Part shown: one piece after another, positions 17,940 to 25,428 of the stretch
Layout of the letters: every line of letters starts with the position of its first letter
How positions within the stretch are numbered: the stretch's first letter is position 1
NCBI RefSeq assembly: GCF_001423085.1
Contig: NZ_LMNU01000005.1
Coordinates: forward strand, 51,256 to 115,255
Origin: Methylobacterium sp. Leaf125
GTDB lineage: Bacteria; Pseudomonadota; Alphaproteobacteria; Rhizobiales; Beijerinckiaceae
Direction of reading: 5' to 3'
Length of the DNA: 64,000 nucleotides
Notes under the pieces: generated by a model
The model's database searches: none
Told to the model about the DNA's origin: nothing
Seen by the model: the letters and a program-made list of their open reading frames with translations, nothing else
Made by a program: the position numbers and the translations under genes

Positions 17940-18812
17940 ATGCCCGCTCCCGCTCCGTTCCTCGTTCCCGCCCTGTTCGTTCTGATCTGGGCGACGGGCT
18001 TCGTCGCGGCCCGCTTCGTGGCTCCCCATGCCGAGGCCTTCACCTTCGTGGCAATCCGCGTGGTCGCAGTCGCGCTCGTGCTGGGGGGCCTCGCTCTCGT
18101 GCTCCGCGCACGCTGGCCGCGTGGCCGAGCCGGCTGGCTCCATGCCGCGTTTGCGGGCGTGTTGATGCAGGGGATCTACGTCATCGGCGTGTTCTGGTCG
18201 GTGCAGCATGGTTTGCCGGCGGGCATCGCCGCCCTGGTCGGCAGCTTTCAGCCCCTGTTGACCGCGACCCTGGCGGGGCCCGCCCTCGGAGAGACCGTGA
18301 GCCGGCGACGTTGGTTCGGCATCGCGACCGGTTTCGCTGGTGCGCTCTTCGTCCTGTTGCCGAAGATCGGCGCATCGGATTCGGCCGGCATCCCGGTCGC
18401 GGCTCTGGCTGCCTGCCTCTTCGCGATGGCGGCGATGACGGGTGGCACCCTCTTGCAGAAGCGATACGGGGCCGAAGGTGACCTCCTCAGCAATGCCGCT
18501 ATCCAGTTCGTGGGGGCCGCTCTCCTCGCCGTACCGGTCGCCCTCATCTTCGGCACCGGTGGCTTCGATGCGTCCACCGCCCTGTGGCTCGGCCTCGCTT
18601 GGTCGGTCCTCGTCAACTCCGTCGGAGGTATCCTGCTGCTGCTCTTCCTGATCCGTCGCGGCGCGGTGGCGGGGGTCGCCGCGCTGTTGTTCCTCGTCCC
18701 GCCAGTCTCAGCGGCGATGGCCTACGCACTGTTCGGCGAGGCACTTGCGCCGATCCAGATGGGCGGCATGGTCATTGCCACCCTGGGCGTCGCGCTCGCC
18801 AGCCAGGGGTGA
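17940..18812 (+). CDS. EamA/DMT-family transporter
   Basis: A 290-residue integral membrane protein with ten predicted helices in two EamA repeats (LFVLIWATGFVAARF in the first, MTGGTLLQKRYG opening the second), as in the drug/metabolite transporter superfamily. The substrate is unknown; relatives export metabolites or amino acids. The start is ATG at 17940; GTG at 17928 would add four residues. It is divergent from the YihY gene with about 145 bases between the chosen starts. Confidence 0.87.
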   Translation: MPAPAPFLVPALFVLIWATGFVAARFVAPHAEAFTFVAIRVVAVALVLGGLALVLRARWPRGRAGWLHAAFAGVLMQGIYVIGVFWSVQHGLPAGIAALVGSFQPLLTATLAGPALGETVSRRRWFGIATGFAGALFVLLPKIGASDSAGIPVAALAACLFAMAAMTGGTLLQKRYGAEGDLLSNAAIQFVGAALLAVPVALIFGTGGFDASTALWLGLAWSVLVNSVGGILLLLFLIRRGAVAGVAALLFLVPPVSAAMAYALFGEALAPIQMGGMVIATLGVALASQG

Positions 18813-19023
18813 TCGACGGGTTCGGCGATCGACTTTTTCTTTGAGAAACATCTCAATAAAATTCATCATCCCTCGAATAGCAAAGAGAAATCACGGCTTT
18901 TCGGCTTGGCGCATAATGAATTCAGGCGGGATAGTGCCGCAGTGCGGCGAGACGCCTCTACAGGCGCAGCAAACCTGCCTATAATGAACTACAAACCCCC
19001 ATTCCTTTGCCAGCGAGCTTACC
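18813..19023. promoter_or_regulatory. AT-rich upstream region of mcd
   Basis: This 211-base gap is clearly richer in A/T than its surroundings. It holds two similar elements (cataatgaattc at 18911 and tataatgaacta at 18979) that resemble -10 sequences, and small dyads (gccgcagtgcggc; cgcctctacaggcg). It is the likely promoter region for the dehydrogenase gene; the exact promoter is not assigned. Confidence 0.45.
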
Positions 19024-20706
19024 ATGTCAGCCTCCCCCGTCGTCTCGACCGAACCGCAGGATCTCGTGACCCTGGCCCGTGATGCGGCCGAAGCCGCGAA
19101 GGGTCTTGTCGCCGAGGCCACGCGGCGCGTGCGCGCCACGATCCTGTCGGACGAGGGCAAGATCTCGGCCGAGAAGATGGAGATGCAGCAGCACGCCACG
19201 CACGGCCTCGCCTGGATCGCAACCTACGCCGAGGGCGTGCGTGAGCTCGGGGCCTACGCCCAGCGCCTCACGGAGAGCGGGGAGTTCGGCGAGACCGAGA
19301 GCCTCCTGGTCCGGATCGGCCTCGGTGAGTACCTCGATCAGATGTTCTCCGGTATCCCGATGAGCCAGGGCGAGATGGTGCGACCCACCGGCTCCCTGGG
19401 CCTGGGCGCGCGCGAGGTCGCCAAGTTCCGTACCGAGGCGGTGGAGACCCTGATCGCCGAAGGCAACACCCCCGAGAACCGCGCTGCCCTCGTGGCCCGC
19501 ATCCGCGACAATGGCGGCGCGGCCACCATCGGCAAGTCCGGCCTCGACGAGGACATGGAAGCGATCCGCTCCGAAATGCGCCGCTTCGGCCTTGCCGAGG
19601 TCGTGCCACATGCTCACGAGTGGCACAGCCAGAACGCCTACATCCCGATGGAGATCGTCACCAAGATGGCCGAACTCGGCGTCTTCGGCCTGACGATTCC
19701 CGAGGAGTACGGCGGCATGGGCCTGCCGAAGATCTCGATGTGCGTGGTCTCCGAGGAATTGTCGCGCGCCTATATCGGTGTCGGTTCCCTCGGGACCCGT
19801 TCGGAGATCGCCGCCGAGCTGATCCTGTGCGGCGGCACCGAGGAGCAGAAGCACCGCTTCCTGCCCGGCATCGCTTCGGGCGACACCCTGCCCACCGCCG
19901 TGTTCACCGAGCCGAACACCGGCTCCGATCTCGCGAGCCTGCGCACCAAGGCCGTCAGGGACGGCGATGTCTGGAAGATCTCGGGCAACAAGACCTGGAT
20001 CACGCACCCGGTGCGCGCCGACATCATGACCTGCCTCGTGCGCACCAAGCCGGAGGAGAAGGGGCACAAGGGCCTGTCGCTCCTCATCGCCGAGAAGCCG
20101 CGCGGCACCGATGCCGAGCCGTTCCCGGTCCAGGGGCTGTCCGGCGGCGAGATCCACGTGCTCGGCTACCGCGGCATGAAGGAATACGAGCTCGCCTTCG
20201 ACAATTTCGAGGTCCCGGCCGCCAACCTGCTCGGCGAGGTCGAGGGCAAGGGCTTCGCCCAGCTGATGCAGACCTTCGAATCGGCGCGGATCCAGACCGC
20301 AGCCCGCGCCATTGGCGTGGCGCAGAACGCCCTCGACCTCGGCCTGCGCTACGCCGAGGAGCGGGTGCAGTTCGGCAAGGCCCTGATCAACTTCCCCCGC
20401 GTGGCCGACAAGATCGCCATGATGGCGGTGGAGATCAACATCGCCCGGCAGCTGACCTACTTCTCGGCTCGGGAGAAGGACGAGGGCAAGCGCTGCGACC
20501 TCGAGGCCGGCATGGCCAAGCTCCTGGGCGCCCGTGTCGCCTGGGCGGCGGCCGACAATGCCCTGCAGATTCATGGTGGTAACGGCTTCGCGCTGGAATA
20601 CGCGGTGAGCCGCGTGCTCTGCGACGCGCGCATCCTGTCGATCTTCGAGGGGGCCGCCGAGATCCAGGCCCAGGTCATCGCGCGCCGCCTGCTCGAAGCC
20701 GCCTGA
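19024..20706 (+). CDS. mcd: (2S)-Methylsuccinyl-CoA dehydrogenase
   Basis: A 560-residue flavin-dependent acyl-CoA dehydrogenase. Ordinary family members have about 380-400 residues; here an extra N-terminal domain of about 150 residues precedes the core, as in Mcd. Core motifs are FGLTIPEEYGGMGLPK, FTEPNTGSDLASL (FAD/substrate region), ERVQFGKALINF and the C-terminal IFEGAAEIQAQ with the expected catalytic Glu. Mcd oxidises methylsuccinyl-CoA to mesaconyl-CoA in the ethylmalonyl-CoA pathway that regenerates glyoxylate during C1/C2 growth. pccB, acting later in the same pathway, is in this window. A general long-chain dehydrogenase with an extension is the alternative. Confidence 0.85.
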   Translation: MSASPVVSTEPQDLVTLARDAAEAAKGLVAEATRRVRATILSDEGKISAEKMEMQQHATHGLAWIATYAEGVRELGAYAQRLTESGEFGETESLLVRIGLGEYLDQMFSGIPMSQGEMVRPTGSLGLGAREVAKFRTEAVETLIAEGNTPENRAALVARIRDNGGAATIGKSGLDEDMEAIRSEMRRFGLAEVVPHAHEWHSQNAYIPMEIVTKMAELGVFGLTIPEEYGGMGLPKISMCVVSEELSRAYIGVGSLGTRSEIAAELILCGGTEEQKHRFLPGIASGDTLPTAVFTEPNTGSDLASLRTKAVRDGDVWKISGNKTWITHPVRADIMTCLVRTKPEEKGHKGLSLLIAEKPRGTDAEPFPVQGLSGGEIHVLGYRGMKEYELAFDNFEVPAANLLGEVEGKGFAQLMQTFESARIQTAARAIGVAQNALDLGLRYAEERVQFGKALINFPRVADKIAMMAVEINIARQLTYFSAREKDEGKRCDLEAGMAKLLGARVAWAAADNALQIHGGNGFALEYAVSRVLCDARILSIFEGAAEIQAQVIARRLLEAA

Positions 20707-20747
20707 GCCGCGAGGACCGGCACCGCGTTGCGAGGCCGATGACGCGA

Positions 20748-20780
20748 GACCGCCGGGGCGATCCGATCGCCCCGGCGGTC
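20748..20780 (+). terminator. Perfect 15-bp hairpin after mcd
   Basis: A 15-bp perfect stem (gaccgccggggcgat / atcgccccggcggtc) with a 3-base loop, 41 bases after the mcd stop. It lies between convergent genes and could serve both. The following sequence has only a weak T run. Confidence 0.75.
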
Positions 20781-20812
20781 TGGTATTCAAACAGGGTGTC
20801 GTCGAGGTCGCG

Positions 20813-20995
20813 CTACTTCGTGATCTTGACCGACACGGGGTCGCTCGACGGGAAGGTCTCCTCGAGGGCCTCGTCGAGGCGCTCGTCGAGTTCGCCCTTC
20901 TGATTCTCGGGACGGTTCCTGTCGGATCCCTTCGGGGCTGCCTGGCCCGTGGTGGAGATGATGTCGGTCTCCGGCGTCTTCTGGTGATCGGCCAT
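20813..20995 (-). CDS. Small acidic hypothetical protein (60 aa)
   Basis: A 60-residue hydrophilic protein starting MADHQKTPETDIIS, with an acidic C-terminal helix-like segment (ELDERLDEALEETFPSSDPVSVK). A good ribosome site (ggagtgcccagg) precedes ATG at 20995. The motif ETFPSSDPVSV resembles a small conserved family of alphaproteobacterial hypothetical proteins; I cannot assign a function. It lies convergent to mcd, beyond the shared hairpin. Confidence 0.75.
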   Translation of the reverse strand: MADHQKTPETDIISTTGQAAPKGSDRNRPENQKGELDERLDEALEETFPSSDPVSVKITK

Positions 20996-21098
20996 CCTGG
21001 GCACTCCTTCGGTTCGTAGGTCCGCGCCTGCGTCGGCACATCGTCCGGGACAACGCCGCGGGCGCGTCCGGTTTCCATGGACGCGCCGGGATCCGCCC

Positions 21099-22373
21099 TC
21101 AGGGGGCTGCCGGGATCTGCGTCCGGGTCGCGGCCCGGTCGGGGCGGGCGGGCGCCGTCCGGGCCTCCCGCAGGACGAAGTCGTAGACCTGCATCAGGCG
21201 GTCGAGATGCGCATCCGACGTCAGGGGTGAGGCCCAGTAGCGTTCGTAGGCCGCCCGGCTCATGCGCTCGGCGAGCGCATCGTCGGAGAGCCGGACGAGG
21301 TGCGCGGCGAGGGAATCCGGGTCGCCCGAGCGGAACCAGAAGCCGGTCTCGCCATCCTCCACCGCCTCCCGGCCGGCGCAGGCATCGCTGACGATCACGG
21401 GCGCGCCGCAGGCGAGGGCCTCGTACACCGTGAGGGGCTGGCCCTCGTACCAGACGCTGGGAAAGACCAGGGCTCGGGCCCGTCGCATCAGGGCCTGGAC
21501 GCCGTCCTCGTCGCGCCAGCCCAGCATCACCGCCTCCGGATACCGGGCCGAGAGATCGGCGCGGGCCGGCCCGTCCCCGACGAAGACCGGCCGGATTCCG
21601 GCGCGGCGGGCCGCCTCGGCGAAGATCGGCGCGCCCTTCTCGGTGGAGATGCGCCCGACGAACAGGAATTCGCCCGGCGGCCCCGAGCGGAGAGGGGCCT
21701 TGTCCACCGCGATGGGGTTGTCGACCCGGTGGAAGCGGGTCGCGCTGGGAAGATGCGGGGCGACCACCCGTTCCTGCAGGGCGCTGAGCGTGACGATGTG
21801 CGGGAACAACGCCTTGAGGCCGGCCACATGCTCGAGGCCGAGGTGGCGCACCACCCGCAGCAGCTTGCGCGGGTAGCTGCGGGCATCGCAGTTCGTGCTC
21901 AGGCAGCCCAGGGACATCGGCGTGCGGTGGCAGATCCGGGCGGCCGGATACTCGTAGAAGCCGCCATTCGGGCAGACGAGGAAGAACTCGTGCATCGTGT
22001 AGAGCAGCGCCAGACCGGACGCCGCGAGGCTGCGCCCGATCGAGGGCGAGAGCGCCTTGGCGAAGGCATGGACGTGGACGACGGTGTCGCGCGGGTCGAG
22101 GCCCTGCAACGCCGCGGCCAGGCGCCGGGCGGCCGGACGGTTCCAGATCGCCTGGGCGGCGAAGGCGAGCTTGTTCGTCGTCGTGCCGATATCGTCCTGA
22201 CCGAGGCAGACCACGCGGATTCCGGCGGCCTCCAGGCGCGGATCGGCGGGACCGACCGCGGCGAACACCGTGACGCTGTGGCCCCGCGCGCGCAGGCCGA
22301 GCGCGGAATCCAGGGCCACCTTGGCCTGTCCGCCATTGATGAAGGCATGGTCCACGACGAGGACGAGGTGCAT
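21099..22373 (-). CDS. Family 4 glycosyltransferase (GT-B fold)
   Basis: A 424-residue GT-B enzyme. The N-terminal domain starts MHLVLVVDHAFINGGQAK and contains TMHEFFLVCPNGGFYEYP. The C-terminal nucleotide-sugar domain has LFVGRISTEKGAPIFAEA and the retaining-GT signature region FPSVWYEGQPLTVYEALACG, with the conserved Glu. It is expected to add a sugar to an envelope polysaccharide or glycolipid; donor and acceptor are unknown. It is divergent from a homologous gene at 22516 that shares the same N-terminal and middle motifs, so the two are probably an old duplication. Confidence 0.87.
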   Translation of the reverse strand: MHLVLVVDHAFINGGQAKVALDSALGLRARGHSVTVFAAVGPADPRLEAAGIRVVCLGQDDIGTTTNKLAFAAQAIWNRPAARRLAAALQGLDPRDTVVHVHAFAKALSPSIGRSLAASGLALLYTMHEFFLVCPNGGFYEYPAARICHRTPMSLGCLSTNCDARSYPRKLLRVVRHLGLEHVAGLKALFPHIVTLSALQERVVAPHLPSATRFHRVDNPIAVDKAPLRSGPPGEFLFVGRISTEKGAPIFAEAARRAGIRPVFVGDGPARADLSARYPEAVMLGWRDEDGVQALMRRARALVFPSVWYEGQPLTVYEALACGAPVIVSDACAGREAVEDGETGFWFRSGDPDSLAAHLVRLSDDALAERMSRAAYERYWASPLTSDAHLDRLMQVYDFVLREARTAPARPDRAATRTQIPAAP

Positions 22374-22515
22374 GGTGGACAGTCCCGGCCAACGACGAGG
22401 TCTTCGCCGATCTTTACCGAACGTACGTTGATCGCCGGTAAATCCGATCTCTTGCGGTGGTCGTCGGACGAACCGCTTCGAATTCCTCGGGCATCGACAC
22501 AGTCTCGGACCTCAC

Positions 22516-23769
22516 ATGCAGATCGTCGTGTTGGCGGAGTTCGCGGTGGCGAGCGGCGGCGCCGAGAAGGTGGCCGTCGAATCGGCACGCGGCCTCGCCG
22601 AGGCCGGAATCGACGTGACCTACATCCAGGCCATCGACGGTCCGGTGGATGCCCTGCTGGCGCATCCCCGCATCCGTCGAATCGGCCTCGGCAACACCGA
22701 CATCTGGCAGCGTCCGGCGCATCGCGCCGCGTTCACCGGGCTCTGGGACGCGGAGGCCGCGGCCCGTCTCGGAGCCGCCCTCGACGCGTTGCCGGTGCGG
22801 CCGGACCTGATCCATCTCCATCAATGGACGCGCAGCCTGTCGCCGAGCGTCTTCCCGGCCCTGTTCGCGCGCGACCTGCCCGTCGTCACGACCCTGCACG
22901 ACTACTTTCTCGCCTGCCCGAACGGCGTCTATTATCGCTTCGATCAGGCCGAACCCTGCGCGCTGAAGCCGCTCTCGGCCGCCTGCATCGCAGCGCCCTG
23001 CGACGGCCGGAGCCGGCTCCACAAGCTGGTCCGCGTCGGACGCTCGGTCTCCCTGCGCGCCGCCCTGAAGCACCGGCGTCTCGACGTCATTCATGTCTGC
23101 GACGCGAGCGTGGCGCGCATGGGAGCGCTCCTGGAGGGCCTTTCGGTCACCCATCACCGGGTCGACAACCCGGTGGGCGTCACGAAGCAGGGGCCGGCCG
23201 ATCCGGCCCGGGGCGATGCCCTGGCCTATGTCGGCCGCCTGACCCGCGAGAAGGGCGTCGACCTCGTCGCGGACGCCGCCCAGGCCGCCGGGCTTCCGGC
23301 CCTGTTCGTCGGCACCGGTCCCCTGGAGAACGAACTGCGTGGGCGCCCCGGGGTCGAACTCGTCGGCTGGCAGACGCCGGAGGCGGTCTGGGCGCTGCTG
23401 CGCCGCCGGGCCCGGGCGATCGCTGCGCCGTCACGCTGGTACGAGACCGGGCCGCTGACGGTCTACGAATCCCTGGCCCACGGCATCCCGGTCCTGGCCT
23501 CGAACCGCTCCGGCGCGTCCGAGAAGGTCCTCGACGGGGTGAACGGTTATTCCGTTTCTCCGGAGCCTGAGGCCTGGGCGCGGGCTGCCGCCACGCTCCA
23601 CGACGACGCCCTTCTGGCCCGTCTCGGCGCCGCCGCGCATACCCGCTACTGGGCGAGCCCGATGACGCTCGGGGCGCACACCGATGCGCTGATCGCGGTC
23701 TACGAGCGCATCCTCGCGACGCGGGCCGTCGCGCCGGAGCACGCCCGGGCCATCGCGCCGGCGGCTTGA
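22516..23769 (+). CDS. Family 4 glycosyltransferase (paralogue, divergent)
   Basis: A 417-residue GT-B enzyme. Its N-terminus (MQIVVLAEFAVASGGAEKVA) and middle segment (TLHDYFLACPNGVYYRFDQ) mirror the divergent neighbour. The C-terminal domain has YVGRLTREKGVDLVADA and PSRWYETGPLTVYESLAHG, with the donor-binding Glu. It probably acts on the same surface glycan or a related one. The shared 142-base gap between the two starts should contain both promoters. Its C-tail is short and Ala-rich. Confidence 0.87.
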   Translation: MQIVVLAEFAVASGGAEKVAVESARGLAEAGIDVTYIQAIDGPVDALLAHPRIRRIGLGNTDIWQRPAHRAAFTGLWDAEAAARLGAALDALPVRPDLIHLHQWTRSLSPSVFPALFARDLPVVTTLHDYFLACPNGVYYRFDQAEPCALKPLSAACIAAPCDGRSRLHKLVRVGRSVSLRAALKHRRLDVIHVCDASVARMGALLEGLSVTHHRVDNPVGVTKQGPADPARGDALAYVGRLTREKGVDLVADAAQAAGLPALFVGTGPLENELRGRPGVELVGWQTPEAVWALLRRRARAIAAPSRWYETGPLTVYESLAHGIPVLASNRSGASEKVLDGVNGYSVSPEPEAWARAAATLHDDALLARLGAAAHTRYWASPMTLGAHTDALIAVYERILATRAVAPEHARAIAPAA

Positions 23770-23896
23770 AGACGGCGCCGAAACTTGGCAAAATTCTGCA
23801 ACTTTCGAGATCCGTGATCTTGACGCAGATGTTGCACCGCAACATAAGTCTCTCGCACTGCATTGAATGAGTCGATGCACAGTGGAGAGAAGCCAG

Positions 23897-24259
23897 ATGA
23901 CCGGTCAGACCTTCGAGATCCCCGCCGAGATGCGCGCTTTCGCCGAGAAGGGCGTCGATCAGGCCCGTACGGCCGTGAGCAGCTTCATCGGAACGGCCGT
24001 CAAGACGGCCGAGCAGATGCAGACCACGTCGAAGTCGGTGCAGGAATCCCTGCAGACCGTCGTCGCGAAGGGTCTCGACCAGGTTCAGGAGAACGCCGCC
24101 GCGACGTTCGACTTCGCGCAGAAGCTGGTCCGGACCCGCGACGTCCGCGAGGCGATGGCGTTGCAGGCCGAATTCATCAGCAGCCAGATCGCCAACCTGC
24201 AGGCGCAGGCCAAGGATCTGGGCGCCGTGGCCCAGAACACCCTTCGCCCCTCGGCCTGA
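23897..24259 (+). CDS. Phasin family protein (PHB granule coat)
   Basis: A 120-residue, nearly all-helical protein of the phasin_2 type: FEIPAEMRAFAEKGVDQAR, TAVKTAEQMQTTSKSVQES, and the C-terminal ALQAEFISSQIANLQAQAKDL. Phasins coat polyhydroxyalkanoate granules and influence their size and number. ATG at 23897 follows gagagaag; ten additional in-frame residues upstream are unlikely. A second phasin-like gene follows at 24441. Confidence 0.88.
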   Translation: MTGQTFEIPAEMRAFAEKGVDQARTAVSSFIGTAVKTAEQMQTTSKSVQESLQTVVAKGLDQVQENAAATFDFAQKLVRTRDVREAMALQAEFISSQIANLQAQAKDLGAVAQNTLRPSA

Positions 24260-24282
24260 GCCCGGCCACGGACTCGCGACCC

Positions 24283-24331
24283 GCGGACGTCGCCGTCCGC
24301 ATCGTTGGGATTCGCGGACGTCACCGTCCGC
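24283..24331. repeat. Two near-identical 18-base hairpins after the phasin gene
   Basis: gcggacgtcgccgtccgc at 24283-24300 and gcggacgtcaccgtccgc at 24314-24331 differ by one loop base. Each folds as a 7-bp stem (gcggacg/cgtccgc) with a 4-base loop, and both are followed by atcg. They could act as terminator or RNA-stabilising elements for the phasin mRNA, or be copies of a short interspersed repeat. Confidence 0.6.
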
Positions 24332-24440
24332 ATCGCGGGGCGCCGGCCGTGTGCGCGGCGCCCCGCAGACATCCCGCCGATTCGGGCTATTCTTCCCCTG
24401 ACGTCGTTCGTCCCCCGAAGCGGCAAGGAGACACAAAGCC

Positions 24441-25310
24441 ATGGCCAGACGGCGCAGAACGCCCTCCAAAGCGCAGGACCGAGCCGGAACGCTGCCGCAG
24501 ACCGCGGCCAGCCAGGAGGATGGGCCGATGAACACCGACATCGCACAGGCTGTCGCGGTTGGTGATCCGAAGGACTCATCGGGACAGGCATCCTCAGGGC
24601 AGGAATCCTCAGGGCAGGAATCCTCAGGGCAGGACTTCTCGGGACAGGACTTCTCGGAGACGGAATCCCCGGGATCGGAGCACGGGCGGAACATCCATGA
24701 CGCGCTCCTCGAAGGCGTGTCCCCGGGCGCGCTGGCGACGGCGAGCGACAGTGATGGCGAGCCAGCGCCCGTCGTGACCGCGTCCGCTCCGGCGACGACC
24801 GAGCCCGCTCCGGCCGCGACCGAGCCCCCGGACCGCGTCGCGAATCTCACCGTGGTCCCTGAGGAGACGGCGGCACCGGCCGCGGGCGTGCGAGAAACCG
24901 TCGAGACCGCGACCGACGCCGTCGAGACCGTCGTTCGGACCCTGCCCGCGACCATGGCCGAGCCCCTGCCGGCGGCGATGTCCGCCCGCGAAGGCTCCCC
25001 GGCTTCGTTCGGCACGAGCGCCGAACGCGCCCTGTCGCCACGGATCTCCGAGGGGCGGATCTCCGGGGTGCGGATCTCCGGGGTGATGGGCGAACTCGGT
25101 GAGGTGAACACCACCGTGCTCAGCTACCTGCGCGGCGAGGGCGCCGCGGCTCTGGCCCACTGGCAGGCCCTCTCGGGGGCCAAGAATCCGGCTGATGCCA
25201 TCCGCCTCCAGGTCAGCGAGATGCAGCGCGCGGCCGACGCGTCGCTCAGCTGCTTCGCGGCCCTCGCCAGGCGCGCCAGCCGGTTCACCGGCACGATCGG
25301 CCGGCGCTGA
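24441..25310 (+). CDS. Phasin-like protein with repetitive disordered N-terminus
   Basis: A 289-residue protein. The C-terminal 70 residues (VNTTVLSYLRGEGAAALAHW, AIRLQVSEMQRAADAS) match the phasin_2 helical pattern. The first 210 residues look disordered, rich in Ser/Gly/Gln/Glu/Pro/Ala, with pentapeptide repeats of SSGQE type encoded by 15-bp tandem DNA repeats, and later a SGVRI-type repeat. It probably binds PHB granules through the C-terminal part. Start at ATG 24441 after caaggagacacaaagcc; an internal ATG (MNTDIAQ, 24528) is an alternative. Confidence 0.72.
   Translation: MARRRRTPSKAQDRAGTLPQTAASQEDGPMNTDIAQAVAVGDPKDSSGQASSGQESSGQESSGQDFSGQDFSETESPGSEHGRNIHDALLEGVSPGALATASDSDGEPAPVVTASAPATTEPAPAATEPPDRVANLTVVPEETAAPAAGVRETVETATDAVETVVRTLPATMAEPLPAAMSAREGSPASFGTSAERALSPRISEGRISGVRISGVMGELGEVNTTVLSYLRGEGAAALAHWQALSGAKNPADAIRLQVSEMQRAADASLSCFAALARRASRFTGTIGRR
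24576..24665 (+). repeat. 15-bp tandem repeats, six units, inside phasin-like gene
   Basis: Six consecutive 15-base units, the central three being tcctcagggcaggaa or its one-base variant; flanking copies are more diverged (for example ttctcgggacaggac). The unit length preserves frame and encodes SSGQE/FSGQD pentapeptides. Confidence 0.85.
25041..25085 (+). repeat. 15-bp tandem repeats, three units, inside phasin-like gene
   Basis: Three adjacent copies of cggatctccggggtg (the first reads cggatctccgagggg) encode an RISGV-type pentapeptide repeat just before the phasin domain. Confidence 0.8.
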
Positions 25311-25428
25311 CACATCCGGCGCCGGCGCCCCTCGCGCCGGCGGCCCGACCCGTCTAGATATCCCGGAATCCGTCGCGGCGCCGTCCCAGACCGGGGCAGG
25401 GCGCCGCGCCCTCGTTCCGGGAGTTTCC

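Noticed and set aside
17796..18209. N-terminal extension of the YihY protein
   Set aside because: Mostly antisense to the EamA transporter gene, with His/Glu-rich chance composition.
19027..22392. 1121-codon minus-strand frame
   Set aside because: Antisense to mcd and out of frame with the minus-strand glycosyltransferase; low-complexity composition.
25195..25428. N-terminal extension of the DegP protease
   Set aside because: Overlaps the end of the phasin-like gene, and a proper signal peptide starts at 25429.
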